A stretch of DNA of 64,000 nucleotides from a virus, in the IMG/VR virus record IMGVR_UViG_3300049440_000308, positions 1-64,000 of that record. One strand, written 5' to 3'. Shown one piece after another: positions 39,409-46,643 of this stretch. Every line of letters begins with the position of its first letter. Positions within the stretch are counted from its first letter, which is position 1. Under the pieces are notes generated by a model that saw only the letters and a list, made by a program, of their open reading frames with translations, searched no databases and was not told the DNA's origin. A program made the translations under genes and the position numbers.

Positions 39409-39725
39409 CGCGTCACCGCCGGCTCCCAGACGGGCTTGCCGCCGCGCAGCCGCCCCGTCCACGCCGCCCCGGTGCGCTCATGTCCCGGGATCAGGGTCCC
39501 GCCCTTTCCCGCGGCGATCACGAACCTGGCCTCCTCGACCAGGGCCGTCACCCCGGCGCCGAGGACCGTCGCGGCGACCTCGAGCGCCCGGTCCCGGGTC
39601 CCGGTCACCCCGCGGAAGCGGCCCGCCTCCCACAGGAAGACCGCGTCCGCGCTCAGGGGAACCCCAGGGCGGCGCGCTGCCGGGCACCGCGCATCGCCGC
39701 GGTCTCGAAGGCCACCGGGGCGCAC
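39405..39725 (-). CDS. hypothetical protein
   Basis: 106 aa as drawn, but only the last 80 (ADAVFLWEAGRFRGVTGTRDRALEVAATVLGAGVTALVEEARFVIAAGKGGTLIPGHERTG) look real; a CTG at 39656 overlapping the upstream stop is an alternative start. Coupled to the LuxR-type gene by GTGA. Confidence 0.5.
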   Translation of the reverse strand: MRPGGLRDRGDARCPAARRPGVPLSADAVFLWEAGRFRGVTGTRDRALEVAATVLGAGVTALVEEARFVIAAGKGGTLIPGHERTGAAWTGRLRGGKPVWEPAVTR

Positions 39726-39910
39726 AGCGCGCCGTCATCGTCATCGCCGCCGGCGGCGGGGGCGGCGCACCGCTCGTCCCCGGTGCCCGCGTGGACCGCA
39801 CGGCTCATCTCGGGATCGAGCGGCAGCAGCAGCGGGCCGCCCAGCAGCAAGACGGGCAGGTGACAGTGCCGGCACCACCGGCCGGACTCTACGCTGTAGT
39901 CCCCTCGCAT
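39653..39910 (-). CDS. small zinc-site hypothetical protein
   Basis: 85 aa from MRGDYSVESGRWCRHCHLPVLLLGGPLLLPLDPEMSRAVHAG, a CRHCH...H ribbon. C-terminus Ala/Gly/Asp-rich. First gene of the three-gene group ending with the LuxR-type regulator. Confidence 0.55.
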   Translation of the reverse strand: MRGDYSVESGRWCRHCHLPVLLLGGPLLLPLDPEMSRAVHAGTGDERCAAPAAGGDDDDGALCAPVAFETAAMRGARQRAALGFP

Positions 39911-40001
39911 GAGCGGAACGCTAATCACGGTATCGGGCAGGTACAAGGGACGCCGTGCCCTACCTGCCGTTGCGGACGTGACCGGAGGGCGCGGGGGGTC
40001 A

Positions 40002-41207
40002 TCAGCTCACTCCCGTGACGGCCTGGAGGCGCTTGAGCGGGGGCGTCAGGCGCCGCTGCTGCTCCACCAGCTCCCGCACCAGGCCCCGGGCGATCCCCTG
40101 GTGCCGGAACCACTGCGGTGACACCTCGCACGCCGTCAGCAGCGCCCCCGTCGCCTGCCGGTGCCGGCCCGCGTCGACCAGGGCCTGCGCGACGTCCAGG
40201 TGGTGGGCGCCCCACGAGACCGGCAGCAGGTCCTCGCGCCGCACCCCCTTCGCCGCCTCCAGCGCCCGCCCCGGCTCCCGCAGGACCGCCGAGGTGTAGC
40301 ACCGTTGCATCGCGACCTGGGTGGGGCCGAACGAAACCTGGTAGTCGTGCCGGTCCGCCGGCAGGAACGAGGCCGCCTCCGCCGCCGCCTCCATGTACCG
40401 CTCGACCCCGGGGGCGTCCGCCAGCGCCGCGGCGGGGGCGGCGGCGGTCAGCAGCAGCGCCCCCCACGCCGTCAGGTGCACCGGGGAGGCGGCCCCGAGT
40501 GCCCGCGGCTCGACGGCGGCCGCGGCCCGCCGCGCCACCGTCTCCGCGTCAGCGTGGCGCCCCTGGTGCAGCAGCACCCAGGAGGCCGTCCCGGCGAGGA
40601 CCGCGTGCTGCAGCTCGTCGTCCCCCCGGGCGGCCGCCGCCAGGGCCCGCTCGGCGGCGGCCATCGCCAGGTCGTCGTTGCCCGTGTGGACCATCAGGTC
40701 GGCGGCGAGCTGGCAGGACTGCGCGAGCGCCTTGCACGCGGGCGCCCCGCCGTCCCCCGCGGCGAGCCTCGCCTCCCCGATCAGGCCGGGGAGCATCGCG
40801 GCGAGCTCGGCGAAGCCGCCCCGCCAGTAATAGTCCCAGCCGCGGCGGACCAGCGCCGCCAGGTCCGCCGCGCCGAGCGGCTCCCCGTCCTCGCCCGGGC
40901 CGGCCCCCGGGTACAGGTCCGCCGGGGACAGGAGCGCGTCCCGGACGGCGAGGATCCCGTCCGGGGCCTGCCGCTCGAGCCTTTCCCGCCTGCCCAGCAG
41001 CGCCGAAGGAGTCACGCCCAGCCCCCTCGCCAGGTCGCCCAGCGTCTTCACCCGCGCGGACGTGCGCCGGCCCTGCTCCAGCTTCCGGATGACGTCCTTG
41101 CTCACGCCGGACCTCTCAGCAAGCTCCTCCTGCGTTATTGCGCGCTCATGTCGGAATTTGCGCAGCCGCTCGCCAATTGTGGCGTCGGCGGTGATATCCT
41201 CTGGCAT
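40002..41207 (-). CDS. large XRE regulator with helical-repeat C-terminus
   Basis: 401 aa. N-terminal HTH (RLRKFRHERAITQEELAERSGVSKDVIRKLEQGRR), then a long TPR-like region: DLAMAAAERALAAAARGDDELQHAVLAGTASWVLLHQGRHADAETVARRAAAAV, ALVDAGRHRQATGALLTACEVSPQWFRHQGIARGLVRELVEQQ. This is the common Streptomyces XRE-TPR type, which senses a ligand or peptide through its repeats. GAGG lies 8 bases before the ATG. Confidence 0.88.
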   Translation of the reverse strand: MPEDITADATIGERLRKFRHERAITQEELAERSGVSKDVIRKLEQGRRTSARVKTLGDLARGLGVTPSALLGRRERLERQAPDGILAVRDALLSPADLYPGAGPGEDGEPLGAADLAALVRRGWDYYWRGGFAELAAMLPGLIGEARLAAGDGGAPACKALAQSCQLAADLMVHTGNDDLAMAAAERALAAAARGDDELQHAVLAGTASWVLLHQGRHADAETVARRAAAAVEPRALGAASPVHLTAWGALLLTAAAPAAALADAPGVERYMEAAAEAASFLPADRHDYQVSFGPTQVAMQRCYTSAVLREPGRALEAAKGVRREDLLPVSWGAHHLDVAQALVDAGRHRQATGALLTACEVSPQWFRHQGIARGLVRELVEQQRRLTPPLKRLQAVTGVS

Positions 41208-41342
41208 AAGAGAGACCTCGCCCGTGATTGTGTGACCCTCAGCAAGTCCACATTACCGCGCGAGGTCGAATCTTTCCCGGTGACGATTGCCCGATCAGCG
41301 TAAATACCTAGATCGCGGCACAACAGGGCAGTATGCGGCATA

Positions 41343-41356
41343 GGTGCCTAGGCACC
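41343..41356. promoter_or_regulatory. 14-bp perfect palindrome
   Basis: GGTGCCTAGGCACC lies in the 230-base gap between the XRE-TPR gene start and the HNH gene end. No other copy was noticed. A probable operator for the XRE-TPR gene or a binding site of unknown purpose. The rest of the gap holds a spaced GACCTCGC/GCGAGGTC pair (41214-41221, 41260-41267) and no gene. Confidence 0.5.
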
Positions 41357-41439
41357 CCTGCCGGCACCGCATTTCACGCTGGTGCCTCTACTGGCCCCTG
41401 GCCGCCTCCCGGCGTGCGGGCCCATGCGTCACCGTTGAG

Positions 41440-42060
41440 CTATGCGGCCTGGTGATCCAGATTGCACCGCTCGCCGTCCGCCTTCGACTTATTGCACCAG
41501 CCGCACAGGACCTGGAACCCGCCAGGGAACCCGTTGGCGATAAGCCACCTGTACAGGCGCGAGCTTCCCGCCCCGATTTGCGCCCGGTGCTCCCTGCCGT
41601 CCCCGTTGACGTGGTCGATGCCCAGGCGTTTAGTTGTCCCGCAGCACGCGCAGGACCGGCCGTAGTGGTCGAGAACGGCCTTGCGGTTAGCGGCATGCCG
41701 TCGTCGGGCGGCTTCTCTGCTTGCCTCGGGGTTAGCTGCCCGCCGGCGGCGAGCGGTGCCCGGGCGGGCCTGCGGATTGGCTTGCCGGTGGCGGCGGGCA
41801 GCCTCTCGGATGGCTTCCGGGTGAGCCGCGTTCCAGCGGCGGCTTGCCTCCCGGGCGCGCTCAGGGTTCGCCTCTCGCGAGCGGCGGGAGATCTCCCGGC
41901 CGCGGTCAGGATTGGCCGCGTACCAGAGGCGGTGGATTTCCGCGCAGCACATCCTGCACCTGGAGTCCAGGCCGTCGCGCCTTTGCCGATTAGGGCCGAA
42001 TTCCTCCGGCGGCTTGATCTCGCCGCACTTTGTGCAGCGCTTGCCCGTAGGCTCGTCCAT
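41440..42060 (-). CDS. HNH endonuclease with 15-residue helical repeats
   Basis: 206 aa from MDEPTGKRCTKCGEIKPPEEFG. N-terminal zinc knuckle (CTKC...CRMC), then five and a half copies of a 15-residue repeat of the form ANPExxREAxRRxxx, and a C-terminal HNH: CACCGTTKRLGIDHVNGDGREHR...FQVLCGWCNKSK with Asp-His and Asn present. Phage-type free-standing endonuclease; the repeats probably contact DNA. Clear of neighbours on both sides, as expected for a mobile gene. Confidence 0.9.
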   Translation of the reverse strand: MDEPTGKRCTKCGEIKPPEEFGPNRQRRDGLDSRCRMCCAEIHRLWYAANPDRGREISRRSREANPERAREASRRWNAAHPEAIREAARRHRQANPQARPGTARRRRAANPEASREAARRRHAANRKAVLDHYGRSCACCGTTKRLGIDHVNGDGREHRAQIGAGSSRLYRWLIANGFPGGFQVLCGWCNKSKADGERCNLDHQAA

Positions 42061-42188
42061 AGCTCTCGCTCCTGGCATATCAGGGGATGAGGGTTAGGCG
42101 CCGGATGAGTGTTCCATCACTCGCCGGTGCCGTTTACGTTATTCGATCGCGCCGACGAACAGTAGGCGCGACGCGCCCGGACACGTAC

Positions 42189-42365
42189 CTACGGGCGAAT
42201 CAGTATCTCCCCCATGAGCGCCAGGTCGTTGTCCGCCACTGCGGCCTCGTCCTTATCAAGGTCGTCCCATTCCTCAACCCGGTCACGCAGGCCCGGGGGA
42301 AGCACCCAGAAGCCGATCACGGCAAGCCTGTCCCTTACGGGCCCGGGCAAGCATGAGGGGTCCAC
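42189..42365 (-). CDS. small hypothetical protein
   Basis: 58 aa from a GTG with GGAGAG 8 bases upstream; alternative TTG at 42350. Translates as LPGPVRDRLAVIGFWVLPPGL followed by RDRVEEWDDLDKDEAAVADND, an acidic helix, ending MGEILIRP. Codon use is typical of the window. Unknown. Confidence 0.5.
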   Translation of the reverse strand: MDPSCLPGPVRDRLAVIGFWVLPPGLRDRVEEWDDLDKDEAAVADNDLALMGEILIRP

Positions 42366-42437
42366 GCGAGTTCTCTCCGGGGTCCAGGGGGAGGCGCGCG
42401 AGTGCGCGAAGCCAAGCCTACCGGGGGGCGGGGAGCC

Positions 42438-42665
42438 TCATGCGGCATCCCGGCCCTCGCGCGCCTCTGCCCGCCTCCGCCGCAGGGTCCTCGCCGACGC
42501 CTGCCCGTCACTCACCCTCGGCCGTCCCTGCGGCCACTGCACCGGCCACGACTGGAGCGTCCGCAGGGGGACGCCGAGCGCGGCCGACACTTCCCGCTGC
42601 GTCTTGCCTGAAGACGCGAGGGCCCTCGCCTGCCCGGCGAGGGCCTCGTTGCGCGTGCGGGGCAT
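42438..42665 (-). CDS. small HTH protein
   Basis: 75 aa from MPRTRNEALAGQARALASSGKTQREVSAALGVPLRTLQSW, a resolvase/terminase-small-subunit-like helix-turn-helix with a basic tail (ASARTLRRRRAEAREG). Shares one base (TGATG) with the upstream gene's stop. Target unknown. Confidence 0.65.
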   Translation of the reverse strand: MPRTRNEALAGQARALASSGKTQREVSAALGVPLRTLQSWPVQWPQGRPRVSDGQASARTLRRRRAEAREGRDAA

Positions 42666-42853
42666 CAGATGCCGGTCAGATCCAGCGCGGGCATCCCGAG
42701 TTCCTTGCGCAACTGGGTTGACGCCTTGAGCAGACGGCGGATGTCGCTGTCGCTGAGGCCGGGCCGGATGTTCCCGTTCTCGTCGAGGAGCTTGCCTTCT
42801 ACGGCAGCCTTGGCCCGGCTGATATCGCCGATGCGGTCCGCGGGGGTCCTCAT
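42665..42853 (-). CDS. small hypothetical protein
   Basis: 62 aa from MRTPADRIGDISRAKAAVEGKLLDENGNIRPGLSDSDIRRLLKASTQLRKELG. Helical. The -35-like TTGACT (42921-42926, minus) and the GTCAAGTCA motif lie upstream, so it heads a two-gene unit with the HTH gene. Unknown. Confidence 0.55.
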   Translation of the reverse strand: MRTPADRIGDISRAKAAVEGKLLDENGNIRPGLSDSDIRRLLKASTQLRKELGMPALDLTGI

Positions 42854-42872
42854 GGCGTGGTTCTCCGTTCGG

Positions 42873-42926
42873 TTGACTTGACTGCCTGACAAGACCTATT
42901 CTTGCGGGTTTTTGGCCGGAAGTCAA
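42873..42926 (-). promoter_or_regulatory. promoter region with GTCAAGTCA motif
   Basis: On the minus strand TTGACT is followed 17-19 bases later by the AT-rich AAGAATAG, a possible -10. Farther down, 42874-42882 carries GTCAAGTCA, the same 9-mer as the operator at 35251. Suggests shared control by the XRE protein at 34982-35218. Confidence 0.45.
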
Positions 42927-42947
42927 GGGAGACAGGGGGGGGAACCG

Positions 42948-43199
42948 TCAGCCCGTGAACCTCCGCACGGTGATCTCGAACTCGTCCACGCCCTCGCAGG
43001 CACCGAACGCGAGGGCGAACGCCCGCGCCGTGTCCCCCTGCGCTACCAGCAGGTGCATGGCGCAGGGGTTCCCCGGCAGCGTCACCGTCACCTCGACTGG
43101 CCTCGCACCGGATGAGGGCAGCTCCGGCCAGAGGGCTTCCATCGCGCCCGCTGGGATCTCCGTGAACGGCTCCGGGCGCGTCAGCGGCAGGTAGTCCAT
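42948..43199 (-). CDS. small hypothetical protein
   Basis: 83 aa from MDYLPLTRPEPFTEIPAG with GAGGA before the ATG. Beta-rich: PVEVTVTLPGNPCAMHLLVAQGDTARAFALAFGACEGVDEFEITVRRF. Stands alone between hairpins. Unknown. Confidence 0.6.
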   Translation of the reverse strand: MDYLPLTRPEPFTEIPAGAMEALWPELPSSGARPVEVTVTLPGNPCAMHLLVAQGDTARAFALAFGACEGVDEFEITVRRFTG

Positions 43200-43246
43200 G
43201 TCCTCACGGTAAAACCCGGCACCGACATTTCCCCCGGGGACGCCGA

Positions 43247-43334
43247 GAGCCCCCGGGGTCACGGGGGCTCAGGGGCATCATCACTTGCCGGCCTCCAGGA
43301 TGCGCGGCACCCGGGGCCGCAGTCAAGGCGGCCC
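43247..43334 (-). terminator. two tandem hairpins
   Basis: 43314-43334 (GGGCCGC/GCGGCCC, 7-base loop) directly follows the stop of the gene at 43336, and 43247-43270 (GAGCCCCC/GGGGGCTC) follows closely. Together they likely end that message. No gene in the gap. Confidence 0.6.
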
Positions 43335-43335
43335 G

Positions 43336-43602
43336 CTAAACGGGACTCCAGGCGCACAGCGTCCCGTCGCCGAGCTGGCGCTCCGAAGCGAACTGCGCCT
43401 CCCCGTCGCCGCTCCCGTCCGGCCTGATGACCAGCCACCCCGGGTACATCACGTCCTCGCGCCCGTCGACGGAGACGACCGCGTTCCCGGCCTCCTCCCG
43501 CAGGAACTGGCTCCCGGCCAGCTCGATGAACCTCCCCCGGGTGCCCTCGCCCCAGGCCTCGGCATCGCCCTCAACGGGGGCGGCGTTCCTCGAAACGCGC
43601 AT
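43336..43602 (-). CDS. small hypothetical protein
   Basis: 88 aa from MRVSRNAAPVEGDAEAWGEGTRGRFIELAGSQFLREEAGNAVVSVDGREDVMYPGWLVIRP. GGA and GGAAG precede the ATG. Beta-rich, not recognised. Confidence 0.6.
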   Translation of the reverse strand: MRVSRNAAPVEGDAEAWGEGTRGRFIELAGSQFLREEAGNAVVSVDGREDVMYPGWLVIRPDGSGDGEAQFASERQLGDGTLCAWSPV

Positions 43603-43713
43603 CTTCCAGTCCTCTCTCGCGGGGCCTCGGCAAAGGGTAGCGCGCCGGCCGCGGGGACGACCTCGCCAGGGAAAGGTCACGGGATACCCTCCCTGGCCAG
43701 CCGGGAAGCACGA

Positions 43714-43791
43714 AGCCCGGCCCGCCTGGTGGACGCCAGGCTGCCGGGCTCCGTGTGGCCACCGTGCCGCCGAGACATCCCGGCACGGGTG
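43714..43791 (-). terminator. tandem GC-rich hairpins
   Basis: 43763-43791 (GTGCCG...CGGCAC) and 43714-43750 (AGCCCGGC...GCCGGGCT with an inner GCCTGG/CCAGGC stem) follow the stop of the gene at 43805. The stretch 43603-43804 holds no gene. Confidence 0.6.
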
Positions 43792-43804
43792 CGCTGAACT
43801 TAGC

Positions 43805-43978
43805 TTAGCGCTTCCGCCGTCGTCGCGCCCTGAGGCGCCGCTGGTACTCGTGATCGTAAGCCCGGCTGCCGTACCCGGGCACCGCGCGGCGGAGACGCTC
43901 TGTCTCGGCCTCGTACGCGGCGCGGAACCCAGGGTCCCGCAACTGCTCGAGGAGGTACTCCTCAAGTTCATCTTCCAT
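43805..43978 (-). CDS. small acidic-basic protein, shared C-terminal tail
   Basis: 57 aa from MEDELEEYLLEQLRDPGFRAAYEAETERLRRAVPG. Ends in DHEYQRRLRARRRRKR, nearly the same tail as the next gene upstream (GHEYQRRLAARRRRRHGR), and the DNA is also similar, so the tail was duplicated. The N-terminus resembles small antitoxin-like proteins (LRDPEFRAAYE), but no toxin is evident. Confidence 0.55.
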   Translation of the reverse strand: MEDELEEYLLEQLRDPGFRAAYEAETERLRRAVPGYGSRAYDHEYQRRLRARRRRKR

Positions 43979-44360
43979 GCCGCCGCCTCCGCCTCGCCGC
44001 AAGGCGCCGCTGATACTCGTGCCCGTCAACGGTGAGCGGCTTCGGCTTCCGCCCCGGGTGGCACGTGAGGCAGCGGCGGTGCAGCGAAGGGTAGAGCGCG
44101 GCACCCAGGTCATGGAACACCTTCGCGGCGCCCTCGATCCCGGGGCAGAGGGCGCGGGCCAGCATGCCGCCGAGCTCGTTCAGCGCCCGGTGAAGCTCTC
44201 CCGTGTCGACCGGGACCGGAACCAGGACGATGCCCGCCCTTGCCGCGGGGCTGGCCGGCCTGAGCTCCCGCCGGTCCCCCGGGACCCATCGCATCGCGTC
44301 GGCGCCCGTCTCGTAGTCGCGCAGGGCGCCGTCGATCGAGTCCAGGATGCCGGAGGTCAC
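43968..44360 (-). CDS. hypothetical protein, shared C-terminal tail
   Basis: 130 aa. ILDSIDGALRDYETGADAMRW..., helical middle (GELHRALNELGGMLARALCPGIEGAAKVFHDLG), then CLTCHPG and the Arg-rich tail GHEYQRRLAARRRRR. Overlaps the following gene by 11 bases. Unknown. Confidence 0.55.
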   Translation of the reverse strand: MTSGILDSIDGALRDYETGADAMRWVPGDRRELRPASPAARAGIVLVPVPVDTGELHRALNELGGMLARALCPGIEGAAKVFHDLGAALYPSLHRRCLTCHPGRKPKPLTVDGHEYQRRLAARRRRRHGR

Positions 44361-44369
44361 TCGGAAAGC

Positions 44370-44516
44370 CTACGGGAAGTCGTAGATCGTGACGCGGCCG
44401 CCGATGACGCCGGTCATGAACTGCCAGTCCTTGCGGCGGACAGCGGGAAGACCGTTTCCGGCGTCGCTGTCCCCGTTCCCTGAGCTCTGCCCGTGGGCGT
44501 GACTGTTTCCGCGCAC
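44370..44516 (-). CDS. 48-aa hypothetical protein
   Basis: GTG start with a perfect AAGGAGG 6 bases upstream, one of the best ribosome binding sites in the window. Gly/Asn/Ser-rich first half, then RRKDWQFMTGVIGGRVTIYDFP. Stop lies 9 bases before the next gene's start. Unknown function. Confidence 0.6.
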   Translation of the reverse strand: MRGNSHAHGQSSGNGDSDAGNGLPAVRRKDWQFMTGVIGGRVTIYDFP

Positions 44517-44640
44517 CGGACGCCTCCTTCTCGCGTTGCCCCACGGAGAGCCTACGCCGGGAACGGCACTCGCAAGGGTAAGGACACTGTCACCGCCGCG
44601 CCCCCTAGGCGCAGTCCCGGTCGTCAGGGAGCATCAGGGC

Positions 44641-44916
44641 GTGAACCCGATCGCCGCGGCTGCGGCCAGTGCCGGGGCCGGCAGCGCGGGCGATGGCGTA
44701 GCCGTCACGCTCGCCGTCATCGCCGTCTGGTTCCTAGCCACCCACGGGAAGGGCACCGCCAGCGGCAGGCTAATCGCGTGGCTGCTGCTTCCGGCCGTCG
44801 CATGGGTTGTCATAGCCGTCCGTGACCCCGGGCAGGCGGGGAGTATCGCGTCAGGGGCTGCGGCGGGAGCGGCGTCCGTCGTCAGCGGGTTCAGCCGGCT
44901 GGTGAGCTTCCTCTAG
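44641..44916 (+). CDS. small two-helix membrane protein
   Basis: 91 aa from GTG, GGGAG 10 bases upstream. Segments DGVAVTLAVIAVWFLATHG and LIAWLLLPAVAWVVIAV span the membrane; the rest is Ala/Gly/Ser-rich (AGSIASGAAAGAASVVSGFSRL). Such proteins are common in actinophages and elements; possibly a holin-like or pilot protein, not shown. Confidence 0.65.
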   Translation: MNPIAAAAASAGAGSAGDGVAVTLAVIAVWFLATHGKGTASGRLIAWLLLPAVAWVVIAVRDPGQAGSIASGAAAGAASVVSGFSRLVSFL

Positions 44917-44937
44917 CCCCGGTGTCCCGTGCCGGGA

Positions 44938-44976
44938 AGCGGAGAGCCCGGCTGCCAAGAGCAGCCGGGCTCCGCT
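44938..44976. terminator. strong bidirectional terminator
   Basis: AGCGGAGAGCCCGGCTGC pairs with GCAGCCGGGCTCCGCT across a 5-base loop and is followed by ATTTG on the plus strand. It sits between the convergent genes ending at 44916 and 45026. Confidence 0.8.
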
Positions 44977-45025
44977 ATTTGACCCATCACGGTCCAGGGA
45001 ATCCTACCGCCCCGGCGCGTTCGCC

Positions 45026-45292
45026 TCACGACCCGCACCGCTCGCCTTCCAGGCCCCACGCCCGCCCTGCCTCGGTCAGCCGCCAGCGGGTCACCGAGCC
45101 GGGGCCGGGCCGTGGCACGCCCAGGCGGGCGACAGGGCCGCCGCAAAGCTCGCTCAGCGTCCGCTTCACCGCCTCGCGGGACGACTGCCAGCCGTCCGAC
45201 CTGAGGAAGCCGAACACCTCGCTCGTGCTCGGCGTGCCGAGCATCCCCACTGTCAGCGCGCAGGCTTCCCGCAGTGTCATGTCGCCGCTCAC
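45026..45292 (-). CDS. small winged-helix protein
   Basis: 88 aa. REACALTVGMLGTPSTSEVFGFLRSDGWQSSREAVKRTLSELCGGPVARLGVPRPGPGSVTRWRLTEAGRAW is a winged HTH of the transcription-factor type. ATGA overlap with the lipoprotein gene upstream. Target unknown. Confidence 0.65.
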   Translation of the reverse strand: MSGDMTLREACALTVGMLGTPSTSEVFGFLRSDGWQSSREAVKRTLSELCGGPVARLGVPRPGPGSVTRWRLTEAGRAWGLEGERCGS

Positions 45293-45606
45293 GGTGTCGC
45301 GCTCCTCCCGTTCAGCATCTCGCTCATCGCCTCGTTCACCGCGACGGTCATCTCACCGGACGGCAGCCCGTCGCATGCCCGGTTAACGGCAGCCGGGTAC
45401 TTGCCCCCGTGGGCTGCGCCCTGGATGACCGCGTCCATGCCCGCCTGCTCCAGGGCGGCGGTGCACGCGGCAGCGGACGCGGCGGGAATGGTGGCGGACG
45501 CCGGGGAGCTCGGGGCGGAAGCGGCGTGCCCCTGACCGCAGGCGGCGGCGGATACCGCCAGGGCGGCAGCGGCCAGGGCGGCGGCGGTAGTTCGTGCGAT
45601 CCTCAT
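45289..45606 (-). CDS. small lipoprotein
   Basis: 105 aa. Signal peptide RIARTTAAALAAAALAVSAAAC with lipobox SAAAC, then a Ser/Pro linker and a small helical domain with two more Cys (AACTAALEQAGMDAVIQGAAHGGKYPAAVNRACDG). Similar in make-up to the plus-strand lipoprotein at 46242. Surface role unknown, entry exclusion possible. Confidence 0.7.
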   Translation of the reverse strand: MRIARTTAAALAAAALAVSAAACGQGHAASAPSSPASATIPAASAAACTAALEQAGMDAVIQGAAHGGKYPAAVNRACDGLPSGEMTVAVNEAMSEMLNGRSATP

Positions 45607-45812
45607 TGCTGCTCATCTTCTTTTTCGGTTGTACTGCTGGAACGTGCATCCGCGCCGAGGACGGCGTAGACGGTTGTGCGGCTGATCCCCATGCGGATCG
45701 CTATCTGCCGCTTGTTGACGCCGTCTGCGCGCAGCGCCCGGATAAGGCGGTCACGTTCGGCCGCCTTGTCCTGCTTCCACGCGCTGACCGCGGCGTCGAG
45801 TTCGGCGCTCAC
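45603..45812 (-). CDS. small HTH protein
   Basis: 69 aa from a GTG overlapping the upstream stop. DAAVSAWKQDKAAERDRLIRALRADGVNKRQIAIRMGISRTTVYAVLG is a resolvase-type helix-turn-helix. Probably a small regulator. Confidence 0.75.
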   Translation of the reverse strand: MSAELDAAVSAWKQDKAAERDRLIRALRADGVNKRQIAIRMGISRTTVYAVLGADARSSSTTEKEDEQQ

Positions 45813-46141
45813 GCGGCCGCTTCCTGCGCCGGGGTGACGGGCCCGCCCCGCTTGTCCGCTAGCTGCCACTCGGCGGCCTCGGCGACGGCGATGACCGCAG
45901 GGTCCGGGGTTCCGGGCGTGAAGGTTGCCGACCACTCCAGGGCCGTGTAGCGGTCGAGGAGGCTGATGTCGGCGCTGTACTCGTCGTCGGGGTACACCCG
46001 GACGCGGACGGTGCCGGTTCCGGAGACGATCAGGTCGAACTGGTCGTAGCGCTGTCCGAGGTTGCCGAGGGTCTCAATCGGCTCGTAGCCCTGCTCCTGG
46101 AGATGGTCTAGCAGTGTCGTTGCCGTGGTCCTGGCGGTCAT
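45809..46141 (-). CDS. hypothetical protein
   Basis: 110 aa. TLLDHLQEQGYEPIETLGNLGQRYDQFDLIVSGTGTVRVRVYPDDEYSADISLLDRYTALEWSATFTPGTP is alpha/beta and reminiscent of phage proteins that bind small ligands. AAGGAG 8 bases before the ATG; heads the operon leading to the lipoprotein and wHTH genes. Confidence 0.6.
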   Translation of the reverse strand: MTARTTATTLLDHLQEQGYEPIETLGNLGQRYDQFDLIVSGTGTVRVRVYPDDEYSADISLLDRYTALEWSATFTPGTPDPAVIAVAEAAEWQLADKRGGPVTPAQEAAA

Positions 46142-46161
46142 TGTCTGCTCCTTCGTCCCGT

Positions 46162-46201
46162 TGTCCTATGTCCAATGATAGCACATGTCCGCGCGTGGAC
46201 A
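46162..46201. promoter_or_regulatory. divergent promoter with repeated TGTCC motifs
   Basis: TGTCC occurs at 46162, 46169 and 46186 and GGACA at 46197; the last two form the inverted repeat TGTCCGCGCGTGGACA. A TATCAT -10 box for the minus-strand gene (46175-46180) lies among them and TAGGAT (46228-46233) serves the plus-strand gene. Likely operator. Confidence 0.6.
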
Positions 46202-46241
46202 CGTCAAGCTGAGCCGGGGACCGCGCCTAGGATTTAAGCCC

Positions 46242-46616
46242 GTGAACCTTGCCGCCGCAGCCCTCGCCGCCGCCATCGCCCTCCTCGCCGCCGCACCCCT
46301 CACCGCGTGCAGTTCCGGGACTCCCCGCCCCTCCTGGTGCGCTCCGCTGGTCGCCCAGTGGCACGCCAAAGAGACCAGGCAGGCTTACCTTGACGAGCTC
46401 ACCGCCCTCGCCAGGCAGGGGGCACCCGTAAGCGAGCTGATCGCGGATGAGTCCGCCTTCGCCCGGGACAACGCCGTCGCGAACATCCCCGGAATCCCGG
46501 GGTTCAGCGCACTCGCCTCCGCCCCGGCCGCGCTCGGGAAGGTCGCCGCGGACCTGCAGCGGCTCAACGCCGAGTGCGGGCAGCCGGGGGAATCGTGGAA
46601 GTCTGACAACGTTTAA
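46242..46616 (+). CDS. lipoprotein
   Basis: 124 aa from a GTG 8 bases after TAGGAT, so probably leaderless. Signal peptide NLAAAALAAAIALLAAAPLTAC with lipobox LTAC; mature part has paired Cys (SWCAPL...LNAECGQ) and helices (YLDELTALARQGAPVSELIADESAFARD). Ends 27 bases before the convergent dpdA-type gene. Confidence 0.75.
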   Translation: MNLAAAALAAAIALLAAAPLTACSSGTPRPSWCAPLVAQWHAKETRQAYLDELTALARQGAPVSELIADESAFARDNAVANIPGIPGFSALASAPAALGKVAADLQRLNAECGQPGESWKSDNV

Positions 46617-46643
46617 TCTCACGGTTCCGCGGCCCCTGGCAAT

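Noticed and set aside
40161-41303. 380-codon plus-strand frame opposite the XRE-TPR gene
   Set aside because: Low-complexity Arg/Gly/Pro translation, no start signal, opposite a convincing regulator.
43805-44360. Toxin-antitoxin pair
   Set aside because: The small LRDPGFRAAYE protein resembles antitoxin starts, but the neighbour shows no toxin motif and both share a duplicated tail.
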